Origin: Mnemiopsis leidyi | Taxonomy: Eukaryota > Ctenophora > Tentaculata > Lobata > Bolinopsidae | Direction: 5' to 3' | DNA: 22,785 nucleotides | NCBI GenBank assembly: GCA_000226015.1 | Contig: JH153235.1 | Span: 12,909-35,693, forward strand | In this document: in pieces, positions 1-12,500 of the stretch | How the letters are laid out: each line of letters begins with the position of its first letter | How positions within the stretch are numbered: the first letter of the stretch is position 1 | The notes under the pieces: model-generated | Database searches by the model: none | Told to the model about the DNA's origin: nothing | The model's input: the letters and a program-made list of their open reading frames with translations, nothing else | Translations under genes and position numbers: made by a program

Positions 1-416
1 CGTACTTATTCGATTCAGCGTTCCAATTTTAGGCCAAGAACCGTTTGTCCGGTTTCAAACGGTTAAGGTCAATTTTTTGGTCTTTTTCGGCTCTCTCGTT
101 ACAGAAAAAATAAAAATTTCGTTTTAGGGTGTGTAGTAAGAACTAATTAACGTGTATAATTACCCTAATTTTCGTGTAAAATTACACTCTATAGGAGGTG
201 TCTCACATTTGTTTTGATGGAGGTGTCTCAAAAACGTTGTACATACCAGCAAAGCTAATTTTGCAAGGAGGTGTCTCAAATCAAAACAAATGTGAGACAC
301 CTCCTAAAATCAAAACAAATGTGAGACTCCTCCTAAAATCAAAACAATTTGGAGACACCTCCTAAATCAAAACAAATATGAGACACTTCCCCACGAATAC
401 CGTTCTCTATTCCCAG
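1..416 (+). other. 3' end of an upstream CLPTM1 intron
   Basis: This noncoding stretch ends in the acceptor TTCTCTATTCCCAG at 403-416. A small inverted repeat AACCGTTT/AAACGGTT lies at 39-46 and 57-64. The second half (193-393) is taken up by copies of one repeat. I see no gene. Confidence 0.75.
193..393. repeat. Cluster of AGGAGGTGTCTCA repeats in both orientations
   Basis: Units of about 26-29 bp built on AGGAGGTGTCTCACATTTG occur twice forward (from 193 and 219), once partial (266-278) and four times reversed (from 280, 306, about 335 and about 363). The arms 193-218 and 280-305 are a perfect 26-base inverted repeat. The last copy drifts into ATATGAGACACTTCCCC, a sequence seen again at 2846. 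Confidence 0.85.
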
Positions 417-569
417 GACCTGTACTTGTATACAAGTACGGAGGAGAACTTCCACTTGCCCAGCAGCAGTCTACTGTGTAAGTTCGATCAGCTAAAGATG
501 GGAGAATGGTACGACGGGGAGGAGAACAACGGACAGAGGAACTTCTTAGCTAACATTCCAACCACTGTT
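417..569 (+). CDS. CLPTM1: CLPTM1 exon 1 of window (phase 0 to 0)
   Basis: The acceptor tract TTCTCTATTCCCAG precedes GACCTG and the donor is GTT|GTAAGT. It encodes 51 residues starting DLYLYTSTEENFH, matching the family stretch that begins LHVYISEHEHF in vertebrates. The in-frame ATG at 378 lies in intronic repeat sequence and is not the start. Confidence 0.88.
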
Positions 570-3500
570 GTAAGTTAACTAATGTGATAGCTCTGTAAAA
601 CCTCAGTTACTATTTTTGTAATTTTTTTCAGTTTCGGTATTCATACATTTATTGATCTACATCGTCATAACAATGTTTGCCTGCCAATTTTGTGTGATAA
701 ATTTTCTTGTGAACAAGTAAGCCATGATAGAAATACATTAAACTAACTCACTGCAACGACCAGGAGTTACAAAACAACGGTACAATGTATCTTCACATAG
801 CAGCTGCACGTAACAACGCTCTACTCGACACCCAACATCCTCAATACAACAAACAAGATGTGGTCGTGTTTTCAAGAAGTACGTCAATTTGTGTACTTAT
901 CTATTTATTCAAGTCTCAATCGAGAAGTGCTGTGTACACTGATGATGTATCGGATTTAGTGTGCGATCCCAGACGGATATTGATAATTGCGTTGGTTAGA
1001 AAATGATTAAAACCCTCAAGAACGGGCTTTTTATACTACAAATTGTACTGCATGTTTATAGTATTATAGAACGCGCTTTTTATACTACAAATTGTAGTAT
1101 AAAATGTTTAGTATTCTTCGCGTCTGTAGTCGGTCAGTATCATTATCAGGAGATTATTTTAACCAAGCTTTTTCTTAAGCTTAACTTTGTTTTCTTTTCT
1201 AGTGTGGACGAGATTTAAGAAACGGAAGATTGAGTCTACTACCAATCTTTTAACCGGTGTAACAAAGAATAAAATTGAGGTGATTAGCTACTGTTAGCTT
1301 TCTAGTTTCTTGCTGTTGTCTTTAGTCGCAATTTCAAAGTACTTCAGTTAAAGAAGAACACGGAAGTGACCCACAAATCCCCCACAGGGCGCTGAGGACG
1401 GTGAAATTATATCTTACTGGCACCCCAACCTTACCATCTCCATGTTGGACGATCAACGAGTGTGGCCCGTCGGTCAACAGATTCCTCCGCCATTTGATAA
1501 GTGTAAGTTTGGGGTTTTCTAACCAAAACCTGTGAAAATAATTGGGACATTTCCGCAAGATACGCCAACGACTAGCACAGTTTGAGCATATTTTCATGGA
1601 AGTTTGAGTACTTCATAACTAATCGTTTCGTCACGTGCGCGGCGCGCGGCACTCACAACCACGCCGCTGCTCGTAGAATAGCGGCTCACAAGCACACATT
1701 ATCTCTTCGAATACTTTTGCTTTTGATGATTTAATGTATGTTTGAATTTTAGGGGTAGACATAGACATGGAATTGATGCAGTACAAGCCCATTCTTTACA
1801 TCAACGACTACTGGGAGCTCAACTCTGATCTAATCCCTATAAATGACACAGTCAAGTAAGTGGCAGTGGAACAATTGCATTTTCATGTCATTTTCTAATT
1901 GTATTGTTGGTAGATAACAAAGTTGTTGCCAAATGTATGTTTACAAGAATGTTAACACGTTCAAACACTCAGAGAACTTCCTCTTAACGTTGTCTACTCC
2001 CCGATATCCGTGTTCTACTTCCAAATATACGAGGCTCAGAAGATGCAGAAACAATGGAACAGTATGTTGGGTGTTTCTGAGGCTAGCGATGAAGAGAATG
2101 ACATTGTAAAGGTTTGTATTCAGACCCTTGGTTTGTTTTCTGAATCGGTCTGGTAAACTTTTGGTACCCTCAAGATGAAAGGATCGACAACATACGTTAA
2201 ATCACTAACCATTATATCTGTACATTCTTTCAGAGGACCATGCTCGAGACAAACCCTTACATTCTTGGTGTCACCATAGTTGTCAGTTTGGTGCATACTG
2301 TTTTTGAGTTTCTCGCTTTCAAAAACGGTACGTTTATTGCGAAACTCAGATGTTAACTGTGACAATTGTCTAATTGGATCCTTTACATAAAACTTGATTA
2401 CGATCCCATTGGATTTTGCCAATATGATAACGACCGCTATTTCCCTTAGATATCCAGTTCTGGAAATCACGGAAAAGTCTGGAAGGTCTCAGCATCAGGA
2501 GCATCGTGTTTAATATCTTCACCCAACTAATCGTGGTGTTGTACGTCCTGGATAACGATACAAACACCATGGTCGCTATCTCCGTCTGTATCGGTCTTGT
2601 CATTGAGGGCTGGAAGATTACTAAAGTCATGGATATATCGGTAGGTTTTTTTTCAGTTTTCTTATAGAGACAGTATTTTTGGGGGGTGTTTCAAATTTCA
2701 AATCCAATTTCTGTGAATGTAACGCTCCTACCTTTGTTTTTGGATGTCAATCTATGTCCATTGGACCATCGGAGAGTATCTAAATACCGAGAACTAAGGC
2801 AGGGCCAATAATTCATGTAAAAAGGGGGGTCTTCAGTCTTCAAGAATATGAAACACTTCCCCACGAAAACCGTTATCTTTAACTTAATAATATTCCAGTC
2901 TTTTCGTGATATTCAAGTGTTGTTATAATACCGTTACATTTGTATACTCGCTTATCGCTATCGGTTTGTAAGTTGTGCCGTTTTTGTATAACCTATAAAG
3001 CAAAGTTGTCATGCAGTAAGAACGCAGGATCTGCAAGAGTTGTAAGTTTAATAGTTTAATCATCAAATTGTTACAGGAATTAAGTCATTCAAAATTAAGC
3101 ATTGACCTTGGACCCGGTCCACTAAAACGAAAACAGATCCGTTTAGACAATCAAAATTCGTAATATGTTGGATTAAAATAGATGTGATTGAATTGGCTGA
3201 GCTTCAAAGGTTTCAGAATCGTCTTCTTTATCATCTTTAAATATCGAGCAACTTAAAATCTGCGTTTCTGTAAAAACTGAATAGCTCACAAAAACGGCAA
3301 GCGCTGTTGATAGTACTGCAAAAAATCCGGAATCAGAAGTGCATGAACAGCAGGACTTAGACACACGTTCAGCATCACAAATGTCTCTGCAAACAAGACT
3401 GACCCAGATGATACTGACACACTGATCAACTTAAAGAGGTGGACGAAAAGGACGGGTATTGTTGCGACAATAAAGATTGTACTGATGATAACTACACTGG

Positions 3501-6500
3501 CAATACTTTTGTTTCTCCTCAAAAGATTCTTTAATTGTTGTAATCGTGTTATTGGAGGGCGAACAAAGTTCGCCTCCCGTACGAGTCTCCTAACTCGGAT
3601 GCCTCTAGCTATCCAGCTTATGATGAGGAGTGAGGTCAGGAGTATCAGAACAACTACTCCAAGAACTGTGAGTAGGAAGTACCCTGCCCAGTTCAGAGAT
3701 TTCGACAAATAGATGTCCGCGTTGCAGGACAGGAACAAGGCAGAAAATGTTGTGCTGTCACTTCCTATCAGTCCCACTATGTTAAGGAGAAAAGAGATGA
3801 CCCAGAATGCTCCAACTTTCTTGACAGCGGACGATTTAGACAGAAGCATCCCATTAAATGGATACAGCATTGAGTATGATTTGTGCACGGCAAGCAAAAA
3901 TACTGAGAAGAGTTTCATGTAGAACAAGAATTGCGCCCGCTTTGTTTGGTCTCAGGCGGACGCTTAAGATTTCCATCTCTCTTTTAGACTATATACCGCT
4001 ATGAAGTTTCAGCCATCGTAAACTTAATACTTGATGATATTTACTACGAATATTTGTTAACTAGATACCACAGTCCGCAATGAGGTAAGAGCAACGGCCA
4101 ACTAAAAACTAAAGCGTTTGAACGTTTAATTTAATAGTTATCAAACTACCAAGCGCTTGGATCCTGAACGACAGGTGAAGCTGAAAGGTAGAAACGCATT
4201 CAGACTTAATGGCGGCAACTCCGCGTCTAGAACTCTGCTGAGTGCTGCGCGTTCCTAAAACTCGGCATACCGTAAACGTGGGCGACACAGTGTCGCGGAC
4301 ACAGTTTCGTCCTTTCTTGTTGATTTATTTCCTGTTGTTGTAAATACGTTCGCGATTTCCTCCTGGGGGTCATATCTTTTGTTCAGTACATCGTTGTTAA
4401 ATCGTTTCTAAGTGTTGAATGTTAATTCGTTGAGTTTTTGCTACAACAATCTACAAGTACACAGACACCGATATAAGATATTGTCGATTTTCCGCTATAT
4501 TTTATTTTTGCTAGCTATACCCACAAGAATTGTTCATATTACGCGCCTATTCACCTTTAATTTTAAATACCAAGATTTGGTGCACGTAGGAAGTAATTGC
4601 AGTCAGCAGTCAGTGTAATGCGCGGCGCCTCATTTATTTCATCTGTTACGTAATTTAAATTACTTTACGTAGGAGCAGGTGGGACACCGGACACGTCCAT
4701 CTACCTACCTACCCACCCCACCCCCAAAATCTGACCACTTTAAACCATCTACTTTACTTTTTTGCCTTCGGCAAAAAAGTGTTAGAGATGGAAAAAATGT
4801 GTGTTTTATGAGTGCTACCACGTGACAGATTCCGATTTTGAAAGGCCATTTGTCAGCAAATAGCACACCAACCGTGGGTAATCCTTGAATAAGAATGATC
4901 AAATTGTCAATCATGGCAAAGTTCATCATAAGAGCGTACTGCACTTTTTTCTTTTCTAGCATCCCAGGAATTGGTAAGGCGTGAAGTACCATGCAGTTTC
5001 CTAGGAAACCGAGCAGTATAGCTAGGCTATAGCAGATAGCTAGCAAATACCATGCTGAGAGGGGGACAGAGAAGAGAGAGTGTAAGTCCTTGTTTATATC
5101 TGGAGATAGCGAACTTTCGTTGAATGGTAGAATAAACTTCATCTCTGAAATTCCCTTGTATAACATGTGTTACCATTAAGAACCATACACTTAACACAAT
5201 CGAAGTTGCAAAGATAAATTACTGCATTATAGTAAGAGGAAAACTGTAAAAAGAAAAAACTGCAATTTGATTAGGCCCCAGCTTTAAGGCATCAATCTTC
5301 AAAACAAAATAGGAAGTCGAAATGAGAAATAACGAACTGATTTAGTAATCAGTACCTGGCTAAACTGTACTTTAAGTATATAGCAATTATGGAACACCTG
5401 CATTCTTTTAACTTTTAAAGTTGACACCGTTTATACCTTTTTGTAGCTCACATACACACAATGAAATCACATTCTTGTTGTATCATGACGAGATCAGCCC
5501 TGATTCGCGAAACGTGTAGCATTGCACCTCTGAATCACGGGGAAGACGAAAGTTAAACGAGAATTGACTTCTGCATCGGCCATTCCACTAATATTGTCAC
5601 CTGACTCACTGCACTGTTTGCCCTTTAACTACATATAAATTGTACAGGTGGATAACTGGAGTTGTATAGTAATATTGCGTATTGTGTTTAAACACGTAGT
5701 TTCGTCACGTGGTCCCTAAAGAATATATTCTCTCTAACTCAGCTGTATGGTCAGCTGCAGCTCAGATGATGTCATGGTCGACTTAGAGCTAATTTCTCTT
5801 CTCTTTATCTTACAACGTGCATGCGGATTTCATAAAACTTGAATTATGAATTAGGTTAAGGAGATGTTACTTAAAAACAATTAGCTGCGCAAATCACAAT
5901 ATCTCAGTTACATAGTTAAGTAATATTTGATACAATAAATATAGTTGTTAAGTAAACACTTAACGTAAACACTAAACGCATGACCTAGCAGATAGTCTCA
6001 CTATTTCTCATATTTCCCCAGCTTCTGCAGTTACTGCTCTGTTTAATACTTACTACTAACAATAAGCATTGGACTCATTTATTCTTCGTATTGTAAGAAT
6101 AAAGCTGCAGACGATAAACACAAGTTTTTAGAAAGCTTTAATCTAAATCCTATTTGTATCTTTTACAATTTATTTGTCAACAGAATCCCCTTCAATTCAG
6201 AATAAATACGTAAAATAAATACGTGATTGAAAAACTTTTGTCGCAGAAGCAGAGTGATTCGAATTATTCTTTCGTCTTTAACGTCAAGCACCGTGATAAA
6301 AGATAAGAGTTTAGGCGGCAAAAAGGTGCGGAAAGTTGAGCGTCTATTAGGCTCAATAACAGCAAAACTAATTCTTGCTTTGAGCATTGTGGAATGTACA
6401 TTGTACAATTTTATCATGTTCGTTAGGAACATCGTAATTAACGTGCATTACACTTAGACTAGAGAGCTAGAGAAATAGTGTTTTGCGTGTACTCCTTGTA

Positions 6501-9500
6501 CGAATTGTACAATTCAATTTTTAGAAAATGATGTCAGTAACAAGGAGCACGCCGCTCGTCGCTTCATGATGGGTGACCTTCTAATTCTTTCGGGGAATGT
6601 TGTAGAAACACAATAGGGTTATAGAGGAAACGTCAAGGAGTTGTGTTGTGGAAACCTATTGTCCGATTGTGTGTTGTGCTCATGTTTCCACACCGCCAGT
6701 GATAGTCTAAGTTCTAACCATCTGCGTTACGTTATCAGATATCGGCCCATTATATGCTTGGTACTCAACGTCTGCGTCAGTGTCATTACTTGCTCCCTCT
6801 GACTCACAACGTGAACCAATAAGACATAGAAATCTACTCAACACACACATCAGACATCCTGCTGCCCCTGATCTACAACAGCACAAGTTGTGTAACACTT
6901 TGTGACGCATCACGTAGGTACCTTGTACTGGAACCGTGGTGCCAGCTGCTCCTTTTCTGGGTGTTGGGAGCCAACTCAGTGTGCCATATCAGCAAATGAT
7001 TAGCGAATTATCGATATATTTTTGTTTAGTTCGGCCCATAGAATTGTAGTTTGTTCCCTAATTTTAATTTTTAGATTTTTGCAGTTTCACTGTTTCACTT
7101 CAGTGCTCTGAGAATTTACGTGTTGTCGTGTTACAAGGATTACAAGGATTACAAGGATTACGACGAATTGTTATGAGTATAGGCAAGATCGTTCCGACGA
7201 ATTACGAAACATAACTCTTATTTGGCCACGGCTCCAATCGAATTGTCTGAGTGTAGATGGTATCACCCCTTATAATTACACCTACACACAAAATGCAGGG
7301 GCATAGTGTCGTGGTATACCGCATTCTGGAGGTCTGACGTCAGAAATATTGTGTTTGTTGTTATGGCAAATAACACATATTTGAAATAACACATGTATTT
7401 GCGTTTAACCAACTATGATTTCCGCCTTTAGAAATGCAGTATTGTATTAGAAAATAGAAGGTAAATCACCCGTCTGCCGACCTAACAAGTCGACAAATGT
7501 ACGCTGACTCCAATTTTTACGTTCGAGTGAAGCGTGAGCGTTGTCCCCTTAACTCATATCACAGCCCCATTATCTTCTACGTAACATCTATTAAATAAGC
7601 CATCTGGCTGGACAGTGATATAGAGCTCACAAATATGGCGATTTTGTTTCATGTTTGGTGTCCGTATTATAGTTGAGTCTGGGCCCTGGGGCGGAGACTT
7701 CGGTTACACTTGCTCACTTGGTTTGATTAAACTCGACACTGTTTACAGTTTGCCTCTGTTAAGTTTTATTTTATTAACTCCCTTTGCCCAGTTTCTCAAG
7801 AGTTAAGTTTATTTCTTCTGTAATTACCAGTAAATTTCAGAGTTTAGGAAATGAAGTTTATTCTACCATTCAACGAAAGCTCACTATCTCCAGATATAAA
7901 TACGGACTTACACTCTCTCTTCTCTGTTCCCCTATCAGCATGGTATTTGCTAGCCATCTGCTATACCCTAGCTATACTGCTCGGTTTCCTTGGAAACTGC
8001 ATGGTACTTCACGCCTTTCCAGTTCCTGGGGTTTTGAAGAAGAAGAATGTGCAGTACATATTGATGATGAACTTGGCCATGATTGACAATCTCATCATTC
8101 TGATGCAAGGATTACCCACGGTGGGTGTGCTATTTGCTGACAAATGGCCTTTCAAAATCGGAATTTGTCACGTGTTAGCACTCATAAAACACACATTTTT
8201 CTACATGAAACTATTTTCGGTGACATTACTTGCCGTGCACAAAGGTTACACAATGATGTGCCCTTTTAAAACTCTCTCTCTAAAAAAGGAACAAGCTATA
8301 AAGACGGTTGGAGCATTCTTGGTCATCTCTTTTCTCCTTAACATAGTGGGACTGATAGGAAGTGACAGCACAACATTTTCTGCCTTGTTCCTGTCCTGCA
8401 ACGCGGATATCTATTTGTCGAAATCTCTGAACTGGGCAGGGTACTTCCTGCTCGCAGTTCTTGGAGTAGTTGTTCTGATACTCCTGACCTCACTCCTCAT
8501 CATAAGCTGGATAGCTCAAGGCATCAGAGTTAGGAGACTAGCTCGTCAGGCAAACATACCCCGTCCTCCAATTACACGATTACAACGATTAAAGAACTTT
8601 TTGAGGAGAAACAAGAGTATTGCTAGCGTTGTTATCATCTGTACAATCTTTATTGTCACCACGATCCCAGTCTTCTTGGCTCATATTTCAAAGTGGATTA
8701 ATGCATCAATAGTCGCAGGTTATGTCCTCTTCGGCGAACTATTCACTATGTTAAATGTAATCTTTAACGGAGTTATCTACGCCGTGCTGTTCCATAATTT
8801 TTTGCAATTTTATCGAGAACGTTTGCAGAGGTTGTATGCGTCAGTGATGGATCGATAACTTTAAGGACATAATAAGCTGAATAATCAAGTTACTCAAATA
8901 GATGATAATAGGTTATTCGAATGTGTAAAATTCTATTTGATTGATATGATATAATTTATTGACTTAACTGGGAAAAATGAGCCTCATCATAATTATTAAT
9001 CAGTTTGACTTCTGAGTGATTTGTAATCATGCAAGTAAAACACGGTTTAATTCACTGCCTTGTTTCCAAACAAATCTGAATTCTGTTAAAGTTTAACGAC
9101 AACTATTTATAGGTAGGACTGCTCTAAGTCCCAAAAATGGCAATATTATTCCACTTGTTAAGTACTCATATTGTCGGATTCTCATCCAATATATCCATAT
9201 CAAAACGCTGACAATTTAAATATGTAATCTACCACATATGATATGCTTAAACCCGCTCAAACCCTCTCAAGCGTAAAATCAACAAGACCATAATATCAAA
9301 ATCATAGGAAGAATGTATGTAGAAAATAAAAGTTCTTTCCATTTAACAATGATTTATAATAATTGTTACAAGAACACCGTGTATTTATGTCATGGCAATT
9401 CACACACCACAATCTTGGTGGTTAAACTTGGAATCTGAAAGAAGTACCGCTACGGCACAATCACCGTTATTATATTCATCGCGAACTGAACAAGTAAAAT

Positions 9501-12500
9501 TTGGTTGTTGCTGGCAAGTTTGATTTGCAGAATTTGTGCCACCGTAAAAAATTGGCACTGTCATCTCTGAGACATAAAAATTGGCGAACACAGATCGCAG
9601 ATCATTTACTACTCGTGTCAATACAGACTTCTTACGAACAACATAACAACCCACTAAACAAGCCCAAGACCAGCTGAAGACACACAGAAGTGTGTACTTT
9701 GTCAGTACAGGAGTAAGCAGGTCTGACAAAGTTGAGCGGCGCCACGTACATGCAGGAGTCAGTCTTGGTGATGTTCCCTGTCATGCTCACCGTCGCTCTG
9801 AGGGGTGGTCTTTCCGACTCCGACCTATCTGCAGAACGTAATTGTTTACATGCTGTAGAAGGTAGTGGGTATTTTAGGGTTCCCTACAAAACAGTCATCC
9901 TCTCTCTCTCCTATATTATTTTAACTAAAATTATTTTTCTGATGTTCGAATTCTGTTTTTATAAATACCAGTGCTGTACCATTTTATGAATGTCTGCGAA
10001 CTAATGACTATCCGAAGAAATGTTAACAATATATGTATTGTTTTGGTCTAACGAGGGCACTCCATAATACGCCTGCGATTAGTGGCAACAGCTGCGCCCA
10101 AACAAATAACGTTTCTGGAGTCTGGTCCTTGCCTCATAACTTCTTCCTGCTAACAAATATCCAACTTTAAAGGTTCTGTCCGTATTTTGTTCAATTAGTT
10201 GTACAGGTGTTTATGCTTTTACCTACATATGCTGACATGCCGTGGCCTTAATGCAGTGTTGGAACTTGGAATACGCCTGTTCCACTGTACTCTGTACGAT
10301 ATACTTTTTTGTGCCATTATAAACTCGTTCTTTAATATTATAAAGTTGGTGTCTGTTTTTAGACTGCAAACTGTGCTCTTCCACTGTATAGTGTGCCCTT
10401 AGGATTATATCATCTTGAACTTTTCTATCTTTAGTAACAGTTACGAATTATAATGTTTGCAAAACTTACTTCTACGTAGCATACATTGATTAAGATTAAA
10501 GTTCATCTCCCCGACTAGGACTAACGTTAGTCCTAAATACTGCATTATTCATGTATCTTACAGAATTGAGTCACTGTAGCGGGATATGGCATGTATTGGC
10601 AGGATCCAAATGTTGGATAGACAAATGTGGGCTTCATTTGAAACATTGTTTCCAGTATGCAGTGGAACTATAGCGATTATCGGATGTCTCACTAATGTTC
10701 TGTCCCTGTCCTACTTCATCAAAGTTGCTAGAAGTACCCTGACCAACAAACTTTTTATTGCACTAAACGTGTTTGATCTGCTCGTTTCCTTGCTCCATGT
10801 CCCCATTGTTACTATCTGGTTCTGTAAATATCCCCTCTGTGGGGATGAGGGGCCACTTTTCTTGCCATTCCTTGCGGTCACAGAAAACACCGTAGGATGT
10901 ACAGCCTTCGTTACCTGTCTCCTTAGTGTCACAAGAACCATATCTCTCTTGTTCCCATTTTACCATGTACACAAGAAAGGTGTTGGACTTGCAGGACTTG
11001 CTTTTCTTGCTCAAGAGGTTGTCAGGACAATGTGTTGGTTCTACGCCTACTACTTCAGATCTCAAGCGGAGCTTCAGTCCTACATCTCCGTGCACTTCAG
11101 CATCATGATGGCTTTACTGACTGCTGTGATCTTTGTCAACGTCGCATCGCTTGTTATATCCGCCTGGAAGCTTTCAAAGGATGGAAACAAGTTTAAAATA
11201 TCCTCAGCAGCCACAGGCAGCCAGAATCCTCATACTAACAACCGGAGAGCTACTGTTACAATATTAATAGTCACGGTTCTTTTTGTCGTGTTGAACAGTC
11301 TGTATTGTATAACACTCTTCCTTGTTTTTCATCTTAAAGTAGATTGGAATTTCATCCTGGAAAACATACCAATGCATGTCTTTCACGACTTTTCCATCTG
11401 GTTATCCGTCCCTCTCAACTCTGCTATAAATCCACTCATCTACTTCGCCAGGAAAAGAGAAATGCGGAGATATATTCGAAACATTTTTTCCTTATCATAG
11501 TTGTTATAGGAATGTAGAGCCAACTTCCATTCTTTAACATCTTTAACACATAATGGATCTCAAAAAATCTACAAGAAAATGATAAGATTCTTACAACGAT
11601 CTGAAAACTAACCTATTTGGTTCAATACTCGTATATCATTATACTGCACATTTGACATACATCCAGCAAACTTTGACGTCGGAGACCCACCGCTGAACCC
11701 AACCTCAATGTTACCTGATAATTATTACTATTCAATTAGCGTTGAGAGCTTATTTAGAGCAAGCGCGTATCTTAGACTTCATATATAAACTTTAATTTGG
11801 AATTGTTCGAGCTTGCATGATAATGAACACTGTTAAACTTTATATTTTAGATTTTATAATGAAAGTTCTGGGATACTGGTCGGAAAATTTGGTTAACTTT
11901 GTTGAGCAGAAGAATTTGCTACCTGTGTCTTCAAATTCTAACGGTGACAACTGTCCGACTGATTCATAGACTTTGTTATTTACCTGAAAATTACTGTCTT
12001 AACTCAAGCAGTACATGCTGTTCTTTTTCGAATGTGATTCTGATCGAAGTACTAAAACAGAAAACGTTTTCACTTTGTGCATCTGTTACAAAAATTATCA
12101 AGTTCGGCCTAAGAATCACGATAATTAGTTACCACAATATGACCGGGGCCGCATTCCGCAAAATGCTCAATATTGATCTTAAAGTTAATAGGACAAACCT
12201 ATTGTTACTGACTCACCCTCATTGATATGTTCTGATGTTTTCGTGAAATCTTCACGTTGTAAAATCTGTGATCTTCCTTTCGAGATCGTATCCAAACTGG
12301 AGTGATATCTTCATGATAAACCCACTGAGGTATTACAATTTCATCCTCTGGCATAAAACCTTCTATTAAGGTTGCTAGCTAGCAAACAGATCATATGATG
12401 AAAAATCATCTTGCATAGGCACCTGTTTTGTTTTCCAAGCGATCATTAAGTCATAACGAGAAACTTAAGTCTGAGTCACATTCTGATTATATCAGAGCGT

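Larger units (their letters stand above)
3286..5142 (-). pseudogene. Rhodopsin-like GPCR interrupted by insertion in TM3
   Basis: The minus strand carries a near copy of the intact receptor at 7851-8858, in two pieces. Bases 5142-4793 encode the N-terminus to ICHVVALIKHTF, with a possible earlier ATG at 5166-5164. Bases 3924-3286 resume at FYMKLFSVFLLAVHKSYSM and run through TM4-TM7. The pieces join exactly at the paralogue's HTFF/YMKLFS within TM3, separated by about 868 bp of foreign DNA. The insert's proximal edge starts TCCATCTCT, with no GT, so it does not look like an intron. TM7 also differs (SPAVH where the paralogue has NGVIY) and the tail is shorter, ending at TGA 3288-3286. The second piece has no ATG at its start. 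The copies are head-to-head inverted and very similar, so the duplication looks fairly recent. Confidence 0.85.

Noticed and set aside
378..416. In-frame ATG and 13 codons before CLPTM1 exon 1
   Set aside because: They lie in repeat DNA, and a good acceptor CCCAG ends at 416. Family proteins extend much further upstream, so this is an internal exon.
3925..4792. Reading the gap in the broken GPCR as an intron
   Set aside because: There is no GT at the upstream edge on the minus strand, and the intact paralogue has no intron here.
6163..6457. Overlapping frames on both strands, the plus one with a hydrophobic stretch LILALSIVECTLYNFIMFV
   Set aside because: No family motif, no splice context, and AT-rich sequence can give this by chance.
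6707..6913. Minus-strand frame of 68 codons with ATG, ending DNVTQMVRT
   Set aside because: It could be a terminal exon, but I found no partner exons and no recognised domain.
9804..9841. Small minus-strand exon candidate between TTCTGCAG and ACG|GTGAGC
   Set aside because: Joined to the 9400-9729 frame in the required phase it gives an immediate stop.
10711..11108. Frames on both strands within the second GPCR
   Set aside because: Shadows of the 304-codon receptor.
11899..12225. Plus-strand frame of 108 codons ending with NMTGAAFRKML, like a GPCR C-tail
   Set aside because: It starts at TTG, has no TM7 before that stretch, and overlaps minus-strand kringle-gene exons with strong splice sites.
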